Origin: Hymenobacter plasmatis
Lineage (GTDB): Bacteria; Bacteroidota; Bacteroidia; Cytophagales; Hymenobacteraceae
DNA: 64,000 nt
Direction: 5' to 3'
Assembly (NCBI RefSeq): GCF_020711255.1
Contig: NZ_JAJFAW010000002.1
Span: 62,001-126,000, forward strand
Shown here: one piece after another, positions 41,516 to 50,454 of the stretch
Position numbering within the stretch: the stretch's first letter is position 1
Layout of the letters: every line of letters starts with the position of its first letter
Position numbers and translations under genes: made by a program
The notes under the pieces: generated by a model
What the model saw: the letters and a program-made list of their open reading frames with translations, nothing else
Told to the model about the DNA's origin: nothing
Database searches by the model: none

Positions 41516-42724
41516 TTATTTAGCTTTTTCCCAAACCCTGTCCGCTTCCGTCGCTTCAAAAACCACCTTCATAATATCCCGCTCAACTTTGGTGTAGGGC
41601 AGCGCGCGGCGGGCCATTACTCGCTCGGCTACTTCGTCCACCTTGGGCAGCTTGAAAGTCTCGAACCCGGCGGCACCGCCCCAGCTGAAGCTTGGAATAA
41701 ACGTGCGCGGGAAGCCTGCCCCAAAAATATTGGCGCCTACGCCCACCACCGTGCCGGTGTTGAACATGGTGTTGATGCCGCACTTGCTGTGGTCGCCCAT
41801 CATCAGGCCGCAGAAGGTCTGGCCGGTATCCACGAAGCGGTGGGCCTTGTGGCTCCAGATTTTAACGGAGGCGTAGTTGTTCTTAAGGTTGCTAGTGTTG
41901 GTGTCGGCCCCGAGGTTGCACCATTCGCCGATGACCGAGTTGCCCAGGTAGCCGTCGTGGCCTTTGTTGGCGTAGCCCAACAGGATGCTGTTGCCCACTT
42001 CGCCGCCCACTTTGGAGTACGGGCCCACGGTGTTGTCACCGCGCATCTTAGCGCCGGCGTTGATGTGCGAGCCTTCGCACAAGGCCAGCGGGCCTTTGAT
42101 GATGGCGCCCTCGTGCACCTGCGAGTTCTTGCCCAGGTAAATGGGGCCGTCCTCGGCGTTGAGAATCGCGGCGCGGATTTTCACGCCTTCCTCAATGAAG
42201 ATGTTTTCGGCCCCGTACACGATGGTGTGCGGGTCGGTGATGGGCTGCGACGTGCGGCCCTGGGTGAGGAGGGCAAAGTCGCGGCGGATTTCGGCGCCGT
42301 TGAAGAGAAACAAATGCCAGGGCCGGGTCACCACCGTTACCGGCTCGGCTACCTGGCGGGATTCGGGCAGGCCATCCTGAATGAGCTCGGCCACGAGCGA
42401 GGCGTCGGCCACGTGGGCGGCCACCAGGCGCTCGTCGCAATACAGGGCCTGGCCTGGGTGCAGGGCTTGCACCTGGCGGACGAGCAGGTCGTCGGGGCAC
42501 ACGGCGCCGTTGATGATGAGGGCGGGCCCGCTTACGTCGCCGGCCGGAAACTTCTCCTGCAGGTAAGGCTGCGTGAGGTAGCCCACCGACGCCACGCCAA
42601 GCCGGTGCTGCCATTTTTCGGCCAGCGTCAGAATGCCGCAGCGCAGCGCCGCCACGGGGCGCGTGAAGGTGAACGGCAGCAAGTGCGGCCGGATGGCCGG
42701 GTCGTCGAAAAGCAGTACATGCAT
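41516..42724 (-). CDS. GlmU-like sugar nucleotidyltransferase/acetyltransferase (Bacteroidota type)
   Basis: 402 residues. The N-terminal half (MHVLLFDDPAIRPHLLPFTF and RPVAALRCGILTLAEKWQ) is an atypical nucleotidyltransferase domain without the usual GxGTRM loop. The C-terminal half is a left-handed beta-helix with hexapeptide-repeat cadence (IYLGKNSQVHEGAIIKGPLAL, GDNTVGPYSKVGGEVGNSIL, VGVGANIFG). This fits the alternative GlmU of Bacteroidota, predicted to make UDP-N-acetylglucosamine for peptidoglycan. The function is inferred from family, not from identified catalytic residues. Confidence 0.85.
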   Translation of the reverse strand: MHVLLFDDPAIRPHLLPFTFTRPVAALRCGILTLAEKWQHRLGVASVGYLTQPYLQEKFPAGDVSGPALIINGAVCPDDLLVRQVQALHPGQALYCDERLVAAHVADASLVAELIQDGLPESRQVAEPVTVVTRPWHLFLFNGAEIRRDFALLTQGRTSQPITDPHTIVYGAENIFIEEGVKIRAAILNAEDGPIYLGKNSQVHEGAIIKGPLALCEGSHINAGAKMRGDNTVGPYSKVGGEVGNSILLGYANKGHDGYLGNSVIGEWCNLGADTNTSNLKNNYASVKIWSHKAHRFVDTGQTFCGLMMGDHSKCGINTMFNTGTVVGVGANIFGAGFPRTFIPSFSWGGAAGFETFKLPKVDEVAERVMARRALPYTKVERDIMKVVFEATEADRVWEKAK

Positions 42725-42816
42725 ATTTTCTAAGCTATTGGCTAAGAGCGCCTAGCTTTTAGCTTCTGTGGGATAGAGGCCCAAATTTACGGCGGGCGGT
42801 TTGGCAAAGGACCAAA

Positions 42817-42850
42817 AAAAACTCCTTCCGGTATTCCCGAAAGGAGTTTT
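42817..42850 (-). terminator. Terminator downstream of rpmE2
   Basis: AAAACTCCTT and AAGGAGTTTT form a 10-bp stem, extended by CCGG/CCCG pairing, with A and T runs at either end. It lies about 45 bp after the L31 stop. Confidence 0.8.
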
Positions 42851-42895
42851 CAAAAAGCTAATCGCTGTCAGCGTGGGGCCAACAGCGAAAATCAG

Positions 42896-43165
42896 CTATT
42901 CTTTGTTGGCGCTGTTCTGCTCTTTCTTGGCGTAGCGGCTGCGGAATTTCTCCACACGACCGGCCGTGTCAATGAACATGTTCTTGCCGGTGTAGAAAGG
43001 ATGCGAGGCGCTGCTCACTTCGATTTTCACCAGCGGATACGTTTTGCCGTCTTCCATCGTGATGGTGTCGGTCGGCTTCATCGTGGAGCGGGTGATGAAC
43101 TTAAAATCCGAGGAAGTGTCCTGAAACACGACTTCCTGATACTCGGGGTGGGTCTCTTTTTTCAT
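42896..43165 (-). CDS. rpmE2: 50S ribosomal protein L31 type B
   Basis: 89 residues: [55 protein letters not shown] and [16 protein letters not shown]. It lacks the four Cys of zinc-binding L31, so it is the zinc-independent type B form. In many bacteria type B replaces the zinc form under zinc limitation, but in Bacteroidota it is often the only copy. A single-gene unit with its own terminator. Confidence 0.97.
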   Translation of the reverse strand: MKKETHPEYQEVVFQDTSSDFKFITRSTMKPTDTITMEDGKTYPLVKIEVSSASHPFYTGKNMFIDTAGRVEKFRSRYAKKEQNSANKE

Positions 43166-43318
43166 ATCGGGGGCCAGTTTTACCAGTTGAACCCTGCCGA
43201 TTTTGCGGAAGGGACTGCAAAAGTACAGCTTAGCTCGTAAATACCCAACTCTGCCCCCAATATTTTACGGCAGATAAGCGCTGCCAGTAGGTGTTGATGA
43301 GCTTGTTGGCGTTCCGAT

Positions 43319-43813
43319 ATGAGTGTACATTTGAATCCGTCCCTATTTGGGGCCGGGCTGTCGCGCGTGCTGAAATCCCACCTCATCCGCCGTCTGTTTC
43401 GCCGTTTCGGCCCCACCACCTTGCTGCTGGTGCTCTGGAGTGTGGGCCTGGCCATGGCCGCTTCCCTCACGCTTTTTACCGCGGGCTACGACGGCCCCAA
43501 TGTGCGCCTTGACTGGCAAGTAAGCTCAGAAACCAACGTCACCGGCTTTGAGATTTCCCGCAAAGCCGCCACCGAAACCAGCTACCGGGCCGTGAGCAGC
43601 CTCAGGCCCACCGGCCAGCGCCGCTACCAGTTTCTCGACACCAACGTGTACCGGACCGCGGCGGGCAACATCGGTACTGCGACCGGTGGCCCCTTCACGT
43701 ACCGGCTCACGGTGCGCAGCACCAGCGGCGACCAAAGTTACCTCACGGTGCTGGCGGGCACGCCCAGCGCCGTGCAGCGTTCCTGGGGCACCATAAAGTC
43801 GATGTTCCGGTAA
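43319..43813 (+). CDS. Membrane-anchored protein with fibronectin-like domain
   Basis: 164 residues. A basic N-terminus (RVLKSHLIRRLFRRFG) precedes a signal/anchor helix (TTLLLVLWSVGLAMAASLTLF), then a compact beta-rich domain with FN3-like phrasing (LDWQVSSETNVTGFEISRKA, YRAVSSLRPTGQRRYQFLDT, TYRLTVRSTSGDQSYLTVL). No enzymatic motif. The product is probably periplasmic; its role is unknown. A strong terminator follows 31 bp downstream. Confidence 0.75.
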   Translation: MSVHLNPSLFGAGLSRVLKSHLIRRLFRRFGPTTLLLVLWSVGLAMAASLTLFTAGYDGPNVRLDWQVSSETNVTGFEISRKAATETSYRAVSSLRPTGQRRYQFLDTNVYRTAAGNIGTATGGPFTYRLTVRSTSGDQSYLTVLAGTPSAVQRSWGTIKSMFR

Positions 43814-43843
43814 GGCATTTTCCGGGATTGCTGTTCAACTTTG

Positions 43844-43867
43844 AGTCGGCTTCCGCCGGCTTTTTTT
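43844..43867 (+). terminator. Intrinsic terminator
   Basis: AGTCGGC-TTCC-GCCGGCT (7 pairs including one G.T) followed by six more T residues. It closes the gene at 43319. Confidence 0.88.
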
Positions 43868-43890
43868 ATGCCTCGTCCGTTAACAGCTGC

Positions 43891-44499
43891 ATGTCAACCC
43901 CAACCCGTAACCTCCCCGCTCAGCTGTGCTTTGCTTCCAACAACGCACACAAGCTCGACGAAATCCGCCCGCTGCTGCCCCCGGGCCTCAAGCTGCTGAG
44001 CCTGGCCGACATCGGCTGCCACGAAGAACTGCCCGAAACCCAGGACACCCTGGAAGGCAATGCCCGCCAAAAAGCCGAATACGTGCGCCAGCACTACGGC
44101 GTGGCCTGCTTTGCCGACGATACCGGCCTGGAAGTAACTGCCCTCAATGGGGAGCCGGGCGTGTACTCGGCCCGCTACGCCGGGCCCCAGCGCCGGGCCG
44201 AAGACAACGTGGCCAAGCTGCTGCAGGAGCTGGCCGGCGTGCCCGACCGCTCGGCTCGTTTCCGCACGGTGGTGGCCCTGGCCGGCGCCGACGGCTCCAT
44301 GCATGAGTTTGCGGGCGAAGTGGCGGGCTATATTTCGGAAGACCTGCGGGGGGCCGGTGGCTTCGGCTACGACCCCGTGTTTGTGCCGGAGGAAGGTAAC
44401 GGGCGCACCTTCGCCGAAATGAGCGGCGCCGAGAAAAACCTCATCAGCCACCGGGCGCGGGCAGTGGCCGGGCTGGTCGAGTTTCTGCGCGAAGGCTGA
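43891..44499 (+). CDS. rdgB: XTP/dITP diphosphatase (RdgB/HAM1 family)
   Basis: 202 residues. LCFASNNAHKLDEIRPLL (substrate loop), LPETQDTLEGNARQKAEY, CFADDTGLEVTALNGEPGVY (catalytic Asp pair), GGFGYDPVFVPEEG and FAEMSGAEKNLISHRARA are the standard blocks. It hydrolyses non-canonical purine triphosphates. I start at the ATG at 43891; the open frame extends back to 43828 across the terminator hairpin. Confidence 0.96.
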   Translation: MSTPTRNLPAQLCFASNNAHKLDEIRPLLPPGLKLLSLADIGCHEELPETQDTLEGNARQKAEYVRQHYGVACFADDTGLEVTALNGEPGVYSARYAGPQRRAEDNVAKLLQELAGVPDRSARFRTVVALAGADGSMHEFAGEVAGYISEDLRGAGGFGYDPVFVPEEGNGRTFAEMSGAEKNLISHRARAVAGLVEFLREG

Positions 44500-44693
44500 G
44501 AATTAGCCCAAGCAAACTGGCAACCAGGGCTGAGGCTTGCTTCAGATAATTGATTTTCAGGTGGGAAATAAGCAAAACACGGCAAGCGCCTGACTGACGC
44601 GCCAGCCTTTCCGCGCCAGAAAACCGGGCGCTTCTCCGCGCAAGCCAGCCTCGCCTCGCTGGCTCCGGCAGCTCATCATTGCCATACAAAAGC

Positions 44694-44701
44694 TACCTTT
44701 G
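44694..44701 (+). promoter_or_regulatory. Candidate -7 box TACCTTTG for udk
   Basis: TACCTTTG matches the Bacteroidota TANNTTTG -7 consensus. An ATG at 44699 falls inside it, which favours the ATG at 44708 as translation start. I did not find a well-spaced -33 TTTG, so support is partial. Confidence 0.5.
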
Positions 44702-44707
44702 CCTGCT

Positions 44708-45334
44708 ATGCACACCCCTTATCTTATTGGCATCACCGGCGGCAGCGCCTCTGGCAAAACCACGTTTCTGCGGCGGCTATTGGCGGCTTTTCCCGAAGAC
44801 CAGATTTGTCTCATCTCGCAGGATAATTATTATCACCCCCGCGAAAAGCAAATGCGCGACGACCAGGGGGTCGAAAACTTTGACTTGCCCGCCAGCATCG
44901 ATGCCGCGGCCTATGCGGCCGACGTGCTGCGCATCAGCCAGGGCCACGAAGTACGGCGGACGGAATACACCTTTAATAATGCGTCCGCCACGCCCAAGGA
45001 GCTGGTGTTTCGGCCCGCCCCCATTGTGGTAGTGGAGGGCATCTTCGTCTTCCACTTCGAGGAAATCGCGAAGCTGCTCGACCTCAAGGTGTACATCGAT
45101 GCCCAGGAGCACGTGAAACTGCACCGCCGCATTATCCGCGACCGGGACGAGCGGGGCTATGATTTGGCCGATGTGCTCTACCGCTATACCCACCACGTAG
45201 CCCCCACTTACGAGCAGTTTATCGCGCCTTATAAGCACTACGCCGATATCGTAATCCCGAACAACCGCCACTTCGAGAAAGGCCTGGAAGTGCTGGTCGG
45301 CTTTCTGCAAACCAAGGTGGTCAACGAAGCCTAA
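44708..45334 (+). CDS. udk: Uridine kinase
   Basis: 208 residues. P-loop GITGGSASGKTTFLRRL, SQDNYYHPREKQMRD, ENFDLPASIDAAAY, VVVEGIFVFHFEEIAKLLDL, RRIIRDRDERGYDLADVL and YADIVIPNNRHFEKGLEVL are the family blocks. It phosphorylates uridine and cytidine for salvage. The length and motif order are normal. It stands alone, with no pyrimidine gene beside it. Confidence 0.95.
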   Translation: MHTPYLIGITGGSASGKTTFLRRLLAAFPEDQICLISQDNYYHPREKQMRDDQGVENFDLPASIDAAAYAADVLRISQGHEVRRTEYTFNNASATPKELVFRPAPIVVVEGIFVFHFEEIAKLLDLKVYIDAQEHVKLHRRIIRDRDERGYDLADVLYRYTHHVAPTYEQFIAPYKHYADIVIPNNRHFEKGLEVLVGFLQTKVVNEA

Positions 45335-45534
45335 GCGAGTAGCCCTTCAGGGCAATTGATTCTACTTATCAACAGCACACACGCTTCACACAGGGGTGAA
45401 CGTACAATTTTTTATCCTCTCCATATTGTATAAGCAAAACAATATTATCTTGGACCTATAAAAGCCGGGCGAGTAGCACCGCAATGCCTCGCGCGGCATC
45501 TGGCTTTACTGAGATAATTATTTTTGCTTTGAAC

Positions 45535-45942
45535 ATGAGCGGTACGTTCTTCAAGGTCACACTCCACCGGAAAGCTGTTTTGGCCTCGTTGGGCTTGGCC
45601 GTGCTGATGGGATGCGACAAAAACAGTCAGGTCGGCATTCTGCAACACCCGGCCCACAATAAGAACTTGCAGGGAGACGTCACCCCCGACACTTCCTACG
45701 GGCCCATGTTTGAGGCCACTACCACGTCGCTCAGCGACACCACTTACCTTATAATTACGAAGGCCGAGCGGGGCAGCGTTTTCAGGGTACACACGGGGCC
45801 GCTGCCGCCCGCCGACCACGCCGTGTGCTTTTCCAGCACCAACAATTCCATGTTTCGGGAATGCGTGGACGAGTACTACCAAAACGCCGGCGCCGTGGCC
45901 ATTCAAGCCAACGAAACCGGCTGGTGGGCCACGCCGCTTTAG
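45535..45942 (+). CDS. Putative lipoprotein of unknown function
   Basis: 135 residues from the ATG at 45535. A basic N-terminus and hydrophobic stretch end in the lipobox LAVLMGC, followed by DKNSQVGILQH. The mature part is short, polar and without a recognised domain; two more Cys (CFSSTNNSMFRECVDE) could pair. An in-frame ATG at 45484 would put 17 residues before the signal and is less likely. TATTTTTG at 45519 resembles a -7 box. Confidence 0.65.
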   Translation: MSGTFFKVTLHRKAVLASLGLAVLMGCDKNSQVGILQHPAHNKNLQGDVTPDTSYGPMFEATTTSLSDTTYLIITKAERGSVFRVHTGPLPPADHAVCFSSTNNSMFRECVDEYYQNAGAVAIQANETGWWATPL

Positions 45943-46072
45943 CTCAATTTGGGTCGGCTGTGGCGCAACGGAGCCAGCGCTTGCTCTTCGGATAAGCAGC
46001 CGGGGCCTTTTCTTTGAGGCCCCTTATGCAGAAGCCGGGCATCCTTGGTCCTGCTTACGGTCCCCACCTCCA

Positions 46073-46534
46073 ATGTATAGCAAAGCAGAAGTAACCCAGC
46101 TACGCCAGGCTTTCTGGACGGCCTTTGGGCAGTACATGGCCCCGGTGCCATCGGCCGAAGGCGATTCGACCAACTGGATAAACTATAAGACGGGCATTAA
46201 GCACGTGTACTTCCGGATGCAGGCCGACAACCGGCGCGCCACCATCGCCATCGAGCTGACGCATCCGGATGCGGGCATCCGGGAGCTGTTTTATGAGCAG
46301 TTTGTTGAACTAAAGGCCTTGCTCCATGAAGCGCTGGGCGAGGAATGGAGCTGGGAAGCGGAAGCTACCGACGCCGTGGGGCTACCCTACAGCCGCATTT
46401 ATATCGAATTGAGCCCCGCCAACCTGTTTAATCGGGAAGACTGGCCCGCGCTCATTTCCTTTTTTAAGCCCCGAATTATGGCGCTCGATGCGTTCTGGGC
46501 CGACGCGCAATACACCTTCGAAGCCCTGAAATAG
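46073..46534 (+). CDS. DUF4268 family protein
   Basis: 153 residues matching the small DUF4268 domain: MYSKAEVTQLRQAFWTAFGQ, WINYKTGIKHVYFRMQAD, RRATIAIELTHPDAGIRELF, YSRIYIELSPANLFNREDW and FFKPRIMALDAFW. The fold resembles nuclease-like domains in longer proteins, but no catalytic set is evident here. Common as a lone gene in Bacteroidota; function unknown. Confidence 0.85.
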   Translation: MYSKAEVTQLRQAFWTAFGQYMAPVPSAEGDSTNWINYKTGIKHVYFRMQADNRRATIAIELTHPDAGIRELFYEQFVELKALLHEALGEEWSWEAEATDAVGLPYSRIYIELSPANLFNREDWPALISFFKPRIMALDAFWADAQYTFEALK

Positions 46535-46596
46535 CGCCCTGACGGCTATGTGAAGCCGCTTTATAGTGCTGCTTGCCAACATCCCCGCCAAAATAT

Positions 46597-46604
46597 TACC
46601 TTTG
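46597..46604 (+). promoter_or_regulatory. Candidate promoter -7 box TACCTTTG
   Basis: TACCTTTG, followed by GCAGTCC, with TTG at 46573-46575 at a 21-bp spacing. This is the usual Bacteroidota housekeeping promoter form. It precedes the ATG at 46623 by 18 bp. Confidence 0.6.
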
Positions 46605-46622
46605 CAGTCCCCGTTTATACCC

Positions 46623-46994
46623 ATGCTGGCTCTGCTCACTCGTTTTTGGTTTTCGCTGCGCTTTGCACTGCTCGCCGCTACGGTGCTGCTAGTGCTGGGC
46701 CTGAACCAGCGCGCCGTGAGCGTACTGCGCCTGCCGGTGGGCAAGGGAGAAACCCGTTTTGCCCCACCCAAAGCAACGGTGGTGAAACAGAAAGTATTGC
46801 TGGAAGCAACCGCGACGCTGGAGCACTTTGTGGCGCCGCCCGTGGTGGCCTGGTTGCCGGCGGCAGTGCCCACGCTGTGGCTGCCCGCTTTGCGGCGGGC
46901 GCTGGCGGTGCCACGCCTCCATGCAGGCGTGCGGGCCGGCGAGTTTTTTCGGGCGCGGCTGCTGGCCGTGGCCTTGTCGCCGCAAGCACCCTAG
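46623..46994 (+). CDS. Hypothetical protein with one N-terminal membrane helix
   Basis: 123 residues. The helix (FALLAATVLLVLGL) follows a short N-terminus; the rest is Ala, Val, Pro and Arg-rich without a recognised domain. The start at 46623 is favoured because a good -7 box lies between it and the earlier in-frame ATG at 46566. It lies about 210 bp upstream of secDF on the same strand. Confidence 0.55.
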   Translation: MLALLTRFWFSLRFALLAATVLLVLGLNQRAVSVLRLPVGKGETRFAPPKATVVKQKVLLEATATLEHFVAPPVVAWLPAAVPTLWLPALRRALAVPRLHAGVRAGEFFRARLLAVALSPQAP

Positions 46995-47134
46995 CTTGGG
47001 CTGGGCGCTAGGCTTTGGACATCAGGTTCCTAAAGCTGCCCCACGGGCACTGACTGCCCGTCTCGCACATTACCATTTTGGGCAAGCCTTTGGCAGCCAG
47101 TCGGCTGCATTCGGCTCCTATAGCTAGCCCAACG

Positions 47135-47158
47135 GCTAGCGGTGGCTATTCCGCTAGC
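47135..47158 (+). other. Perfect hairpin in the secDF leader
   Basis: GCTAGCGG and CCGCTAGC form a perfect 8-bp stem with loop TGGCTATT, about 50 bp before the secDF start. There is no T tract, so it is not a standard terminator. Confidence 0.5.
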
Positions 47159-47206
47159 GGCCTGGCCTTGCCCCTCTTCTCAGCAACAATCAACCAACCA
47201 TAACCA

Positions 47207-50203
47207 ATGCGTAATAAAGGATTAATCATCGCCCTGACCGTCGTGGTGACGGCGCTGTGCGCGTACTTCCTGTTCTTCACCTACGTCTCGCGTGGAGTGC
47301 AGCAGAAAGCCGTTGCCTACGCCACCCGCGACGGCAAGCTCAACGAAACCGCCCGCCAGCACTACCTCGACTCAGTGTGGCGCGCGCCCGTATTTGGGCC
47401 CTTCACATACCGGGAAGTACGCCAGAGCGAGCTCGGCCTGGGCCTCGACCTGAAAGGCGGCATGCACGTAACGCTCGAGGTTTCGCCGGTAGAAATCGTG
47501 CGGGCCATGAGCGGCAACAGCAAAGACGCCGCGTTCAACAAATCGCTGGAGCAAGCCCAGCAGGCTCAGAAAACCAACTCGGGCACGCCGTTCACGGCAC
47601 TGTTTGCCCAGGCATGGCAGCAAAACTCGAATGGCAAGCCGCTGGCTACCATCTTCGCCAACACCACCAACAAGAGCCGCAATATCGACATCAACTCGTC
47701 GAACGAGAAGGTGATTGGGGCCATCGACAAGGAAGTTGAAGAAGCTATCGACCGCTCGTTCAACATCCTGCGTACCCGCGTCGACAAGTTCGGCGTGAAC
47801 CAGCCCAGTATTCAGCGCGTGAAAGGCACCGGCCGCCTCCAGATTGAGCTGCCCGGCGTCGACAACCCCGACCGCGTGCGCAAGCTGCTGCAAGGCCAGG
47901 CCAAGCTGGAGTTCTGGGAAGTATGGAACCAGAACGAAGTGGCTCCTTACCTCGTGCAGCTCGACCAGCAGCTGGCCACCAAAGCCGCCGCGCAGAAAGC
48001 CGGTGCCACCACCGCTGCTGCCGATACCTCCAAAGCCCTGGCTGGCAACAAAGCCGCCGCGGGCGACTCTTCTTCCCTGGCCGCTCAACTGGCCAAAAAA
48101 TCGGCTAAGAATGCCGCTGACTCGGCCGCTACGTCTACCAAAGGCGGTGTGCTGGCCAGCCTGTTTACCATGCCCGGCCGCCTGGGCGTGAACCTGCGCG
48201 ACACCGCCCGCATGAACAGCATCCTGCGTTCGCCGGAGGCCAAAGCCGTGCTGCCCCCCACCCTGGCCCTGCTCTGGAGCCTGAAGCCCACCACCATCGA
48301 CAAGCAGGAGTACCTGGAGCTGATTCCGGTGCGCAAAACCCGCGACGGCGTGCCCATGCTGAGCGGCGAAGTAATCAGCGACGCCCGGGCCGACATTGGT
48401 GCTACCGGCCAGCCCGAGGTGCTGATGAACATGAGCCCCGCTGGCTCGCGCAAGTGGGCTAAAATGACCGGCGCCAACATCGGCCGCCAGGTTGCCATGG
48501 TTCTCGACGACTACGTGTGCTCGGCCCCGGTGGTGCAGAGCGAGATTACGGGCGGCGGCACCAGCATCATGGGCAGCTTCTCCATCGAAGACACCCAGGA
48601 TTTGGCCAACCAGCTGAAGGCTGGTAAACTGCCCGCTCCTACCCGCATTGTGGAAGAAGCCGTAGTAGGCCCTTCGCTCGGCAAGGAAGCCATCAACCAA
48701 GGCCTGTACTCGTCGCTGGCTGGCTTGCTGATTATCATGATTTTCATGGCGCTGTACTACGGCCGCGCCGGTATCGTGGCCGACGTGGCCCTGCTCTTCA
48801 ACATGTTCCTGATTTTGGGCGTGCTGGCGCAGTTCGGCACGGCCCTTACGCTGCCCGGCATCGCCGGTCTGATTCTGGTAATCGCCTCGTCGGTTGATGC
48901 CAACGTACTGATTTTCGAACGGGTACGGGAAGAATTGAACCACGGCCTGGGCCTGTCCGACGCCGTGAACAAAGGATACTCGCGTGCCTTCTCGGCCATC
49001 TTCGACTCCAACGTAACAACGATGCTGATTGCCGTTATCCTCGGCTTCTTCGGCACGGGCCCGGTGCAAAACTTTGCCATCACCCTCGGCATTGGCGTGC
49101 TCACCTCGTTCCTGTCGGCTGTGTTTGTGTCGCGCCTCATCATCGAGTGGCTGATTAAGGGCAACGAAAACCACCCGATGACCTTCAGCACGGTGATTTC
49201 GCGCAACCTGTTCAAGAACCTGAACTTCGACATCGTGGGTAAGCGCAAAATCGCCTATGCTTTCTCGGCTTCGGTTATCGTCATCGGCTTCGTGCTGATG
49301 TACCTGCAGGGCGGCCCCAACCTGGGCGTTGACTTCCAGGGCGGCCGCGCTTACGTGGTTGATTTCAACAAGACCATGGTGGCCTCCGACGTGGCCGACC
49401 AACTCCGGCCGGCCTTCAAAGGCGCAGGCCTGGAAGTGAAGCAGTACGGTGCCCCCAACCGCTTGCGCGTGACCACCGGCTACCTGGCCGACGACGAAAG
49501 CGTAACCGCCGACAAGCAGGTACGCGCCGCGCTGGACCAGGGCCTGCAAAAGTTTGCTTCGGCCAGTCCGCAGGTACCTTCCGCTTCGAAAGTGGGCGCG
49601 ACTATCGCCGACGACATCAAGCGCACTTCAGTGCTCTCGCTGGGCCTCACGCTGCTGGGCATCTTCGTTTATGTATTGTTCCGCTTCGAGAAGTGGCAGT
49701 ACTCGATGGCCGCCGTTATCGCTCTGTTTCACGATGCCTTGCTCGTGATTGCAGCCTTCCCCATTGCGCGGGCCTTCGGCGTGAACTATGAAATGGACCA
49801 GATTTTCGTGGCGGCCGTGCTGGCCATCATCGGCTTCTCGATGAACGACACAGTGGTTATCTACGACCGTATCCGGGAGTACCTGCGCGAGAATCCCAAG
49901 CTGACCTTCGCCCAAGTAGTGAACCCAGCCCTGAACTCTACCTTCTCGCGGACGATGATTACGTTCACGACGGTGTTTTTGGTGGTGCTGGTGCTGTACA
50001 TCTTCGGCGGCGAAACCCTGCGTTCGTTCTCCTTCACCATGATTGTGGGCATCATCTTCGGCACGTACTCGTCGCTGTTCATCGCCACCCCGATTATCCT
50101 CGACACCTACGGCAAGAAAGAGGAGCGTGAGCGCCTCGCCGCGGGCGAAGACGTAACCGGCCTCCCCGGCGACGCCCCCAAGCTGAGCACGGCCAACGTG
50201 TAA
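47207..50203 (+). CDS. secDF: Fused protein translocase SecDF
   Basis: 998 residues, SecD and SecF joined as in most Bacteroidota. SecD part: N-terminal helix, D1 motif LGLDLKGGMHVTLEV, periplasmic P1 domain with an Ala/Lys/Ser-rich insert (about residues 260-320), LNMSPAGSRKWAKMT-like NMSPAGSRKWAKM, and the D4 helix region SSVDANVLIFERVREEL. SecF part from about residue 660: LGVDFQGGRAYVV, GFSMNDTVVIYDRIREYL. It uses proton motive force to complete Sec-dependent export. The Asp in DANVLIFERVRE and the Asp/Arg in NDTVVIYDRIRE, needed for proton flow, are intact. Followed by a clear terminator. Confidence 0.97.
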   Translation: MRNKGLIIALTVVVTALCAYFLFFTYVSRGVQQKAVAYATRDGKLNETARQHYLDSVWRAPVFGPFTYREVRQSELGLGLDLKGGMHVTLEVSPVEIVRAMSGNSKDAAFNKSLEQAQQAQKTNSGTPFTALFAQAWQQNSNGKPLATIFANTTNKSRNIDINSSNEKVIGAIDKEVEEAIDRSFNILRTRVDKFGVNQPSIQRVKGTGRLQIELPGVDNPDRVRKLLQGQAKLEFWEVWNQNEVAPYLVQLDQQLATKAAAQKAGATTAAADTSKALAGNKAAAGDSSSLAAQLAKKSAKNAADSAATSTKGGVLASLFTMPGRLGVNLRDTARMNSILRSPEAKAVLPPTLALLWSLKPTTIDKQEYLELIPVRKTRDGVPMLSGEVISDARADIGATGQPEVLMNMSPAGSRKWAKMTGANIGRQVAMVLDDYVCSAPVVQSEITGGGTSIMGSFSIEDTQDLANQLKAGKLPAPTRIVEEAVVGPSLGKEAINQGLYSSLAGLLIIMIFMALYYGRAGIVADVALLFNMFLILGVLAQFGTALTLPGIAGLILVIASSVDANVLIFERVREELNHGLGLSDAVNKGYSRAFSAIFDSNVTTMLIAVILGFFGTGPVQNFAITLGIGVLTSFLSAVFVSRLIIEWLIKGNENHPMTFSTVISRNLFKNLNFDIVGKRKIAYAFSASVIVIGFVLMYLQGGPNLGVDFQGGRAYVVDFNKTMVASDVADQLRPAFKGAGLEVKQYGAPNRLRVTTGYLADDESVTADKQVRAALDQGLQKFASASPQVPSASKVGATIADDIKRTSVLSLGLTLLGIFVYVLFRFEKWQYSMAAVIALFHDALLVIAAFPIARAFGVNYEMDQIFVAAVLAIIGFSMNDTVVIYDRIREYLRENPKLTFAQVVNPALNSTFSRTMITFTTVFLVVLVLYIFGGETLRSFSFTMIVGIIFGTYSSLFIATPIILDTYGKKEERERLAAGEDVTGLPGDAPKLSTANV

Positions 50204-50272
50204 TGACAGACGGCGTCGGATTATCCCGAATTCCGGCATTCTCCAGCCGATTCAGCACTTGATATTCAAGGT

Positions 50273-50302
50273 AAAAAAGCCGCCCACTGGGCGGCTTTTT
50301 TT
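50273..50302 (+). terminator. Intrinsic terminator after secDF
   Basis: AAAAAAGCCGCCC-ACT-GGGCGGCTTTTTT, a 13-bp stem ending in T residues, 70 bp after the stop codon. Confidence 0.92.
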
Positions 50303-50454
50303 ATGCGCAAGCCCGTCTCTTGTGCTATAAACTGCAGATTAACAGCTCAGCTTGAGAATCGACATATTCAAAATAGTGCGCCTAAAAGCGTGCTAAGGCA
50401 ACCCTTTTTGCTTAACTTCCGAGTGGTTTAAACAAGCCTGTCTACCGCTGCATT

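Noticed and set aside
47372..49549. 725-residue minus-strand open frame inside secDF
   Set aside because: It is a shadow frame from high-GC codon bias opposite a well-conserved gene; composition is His/Gln/Gly-rich with no domain.
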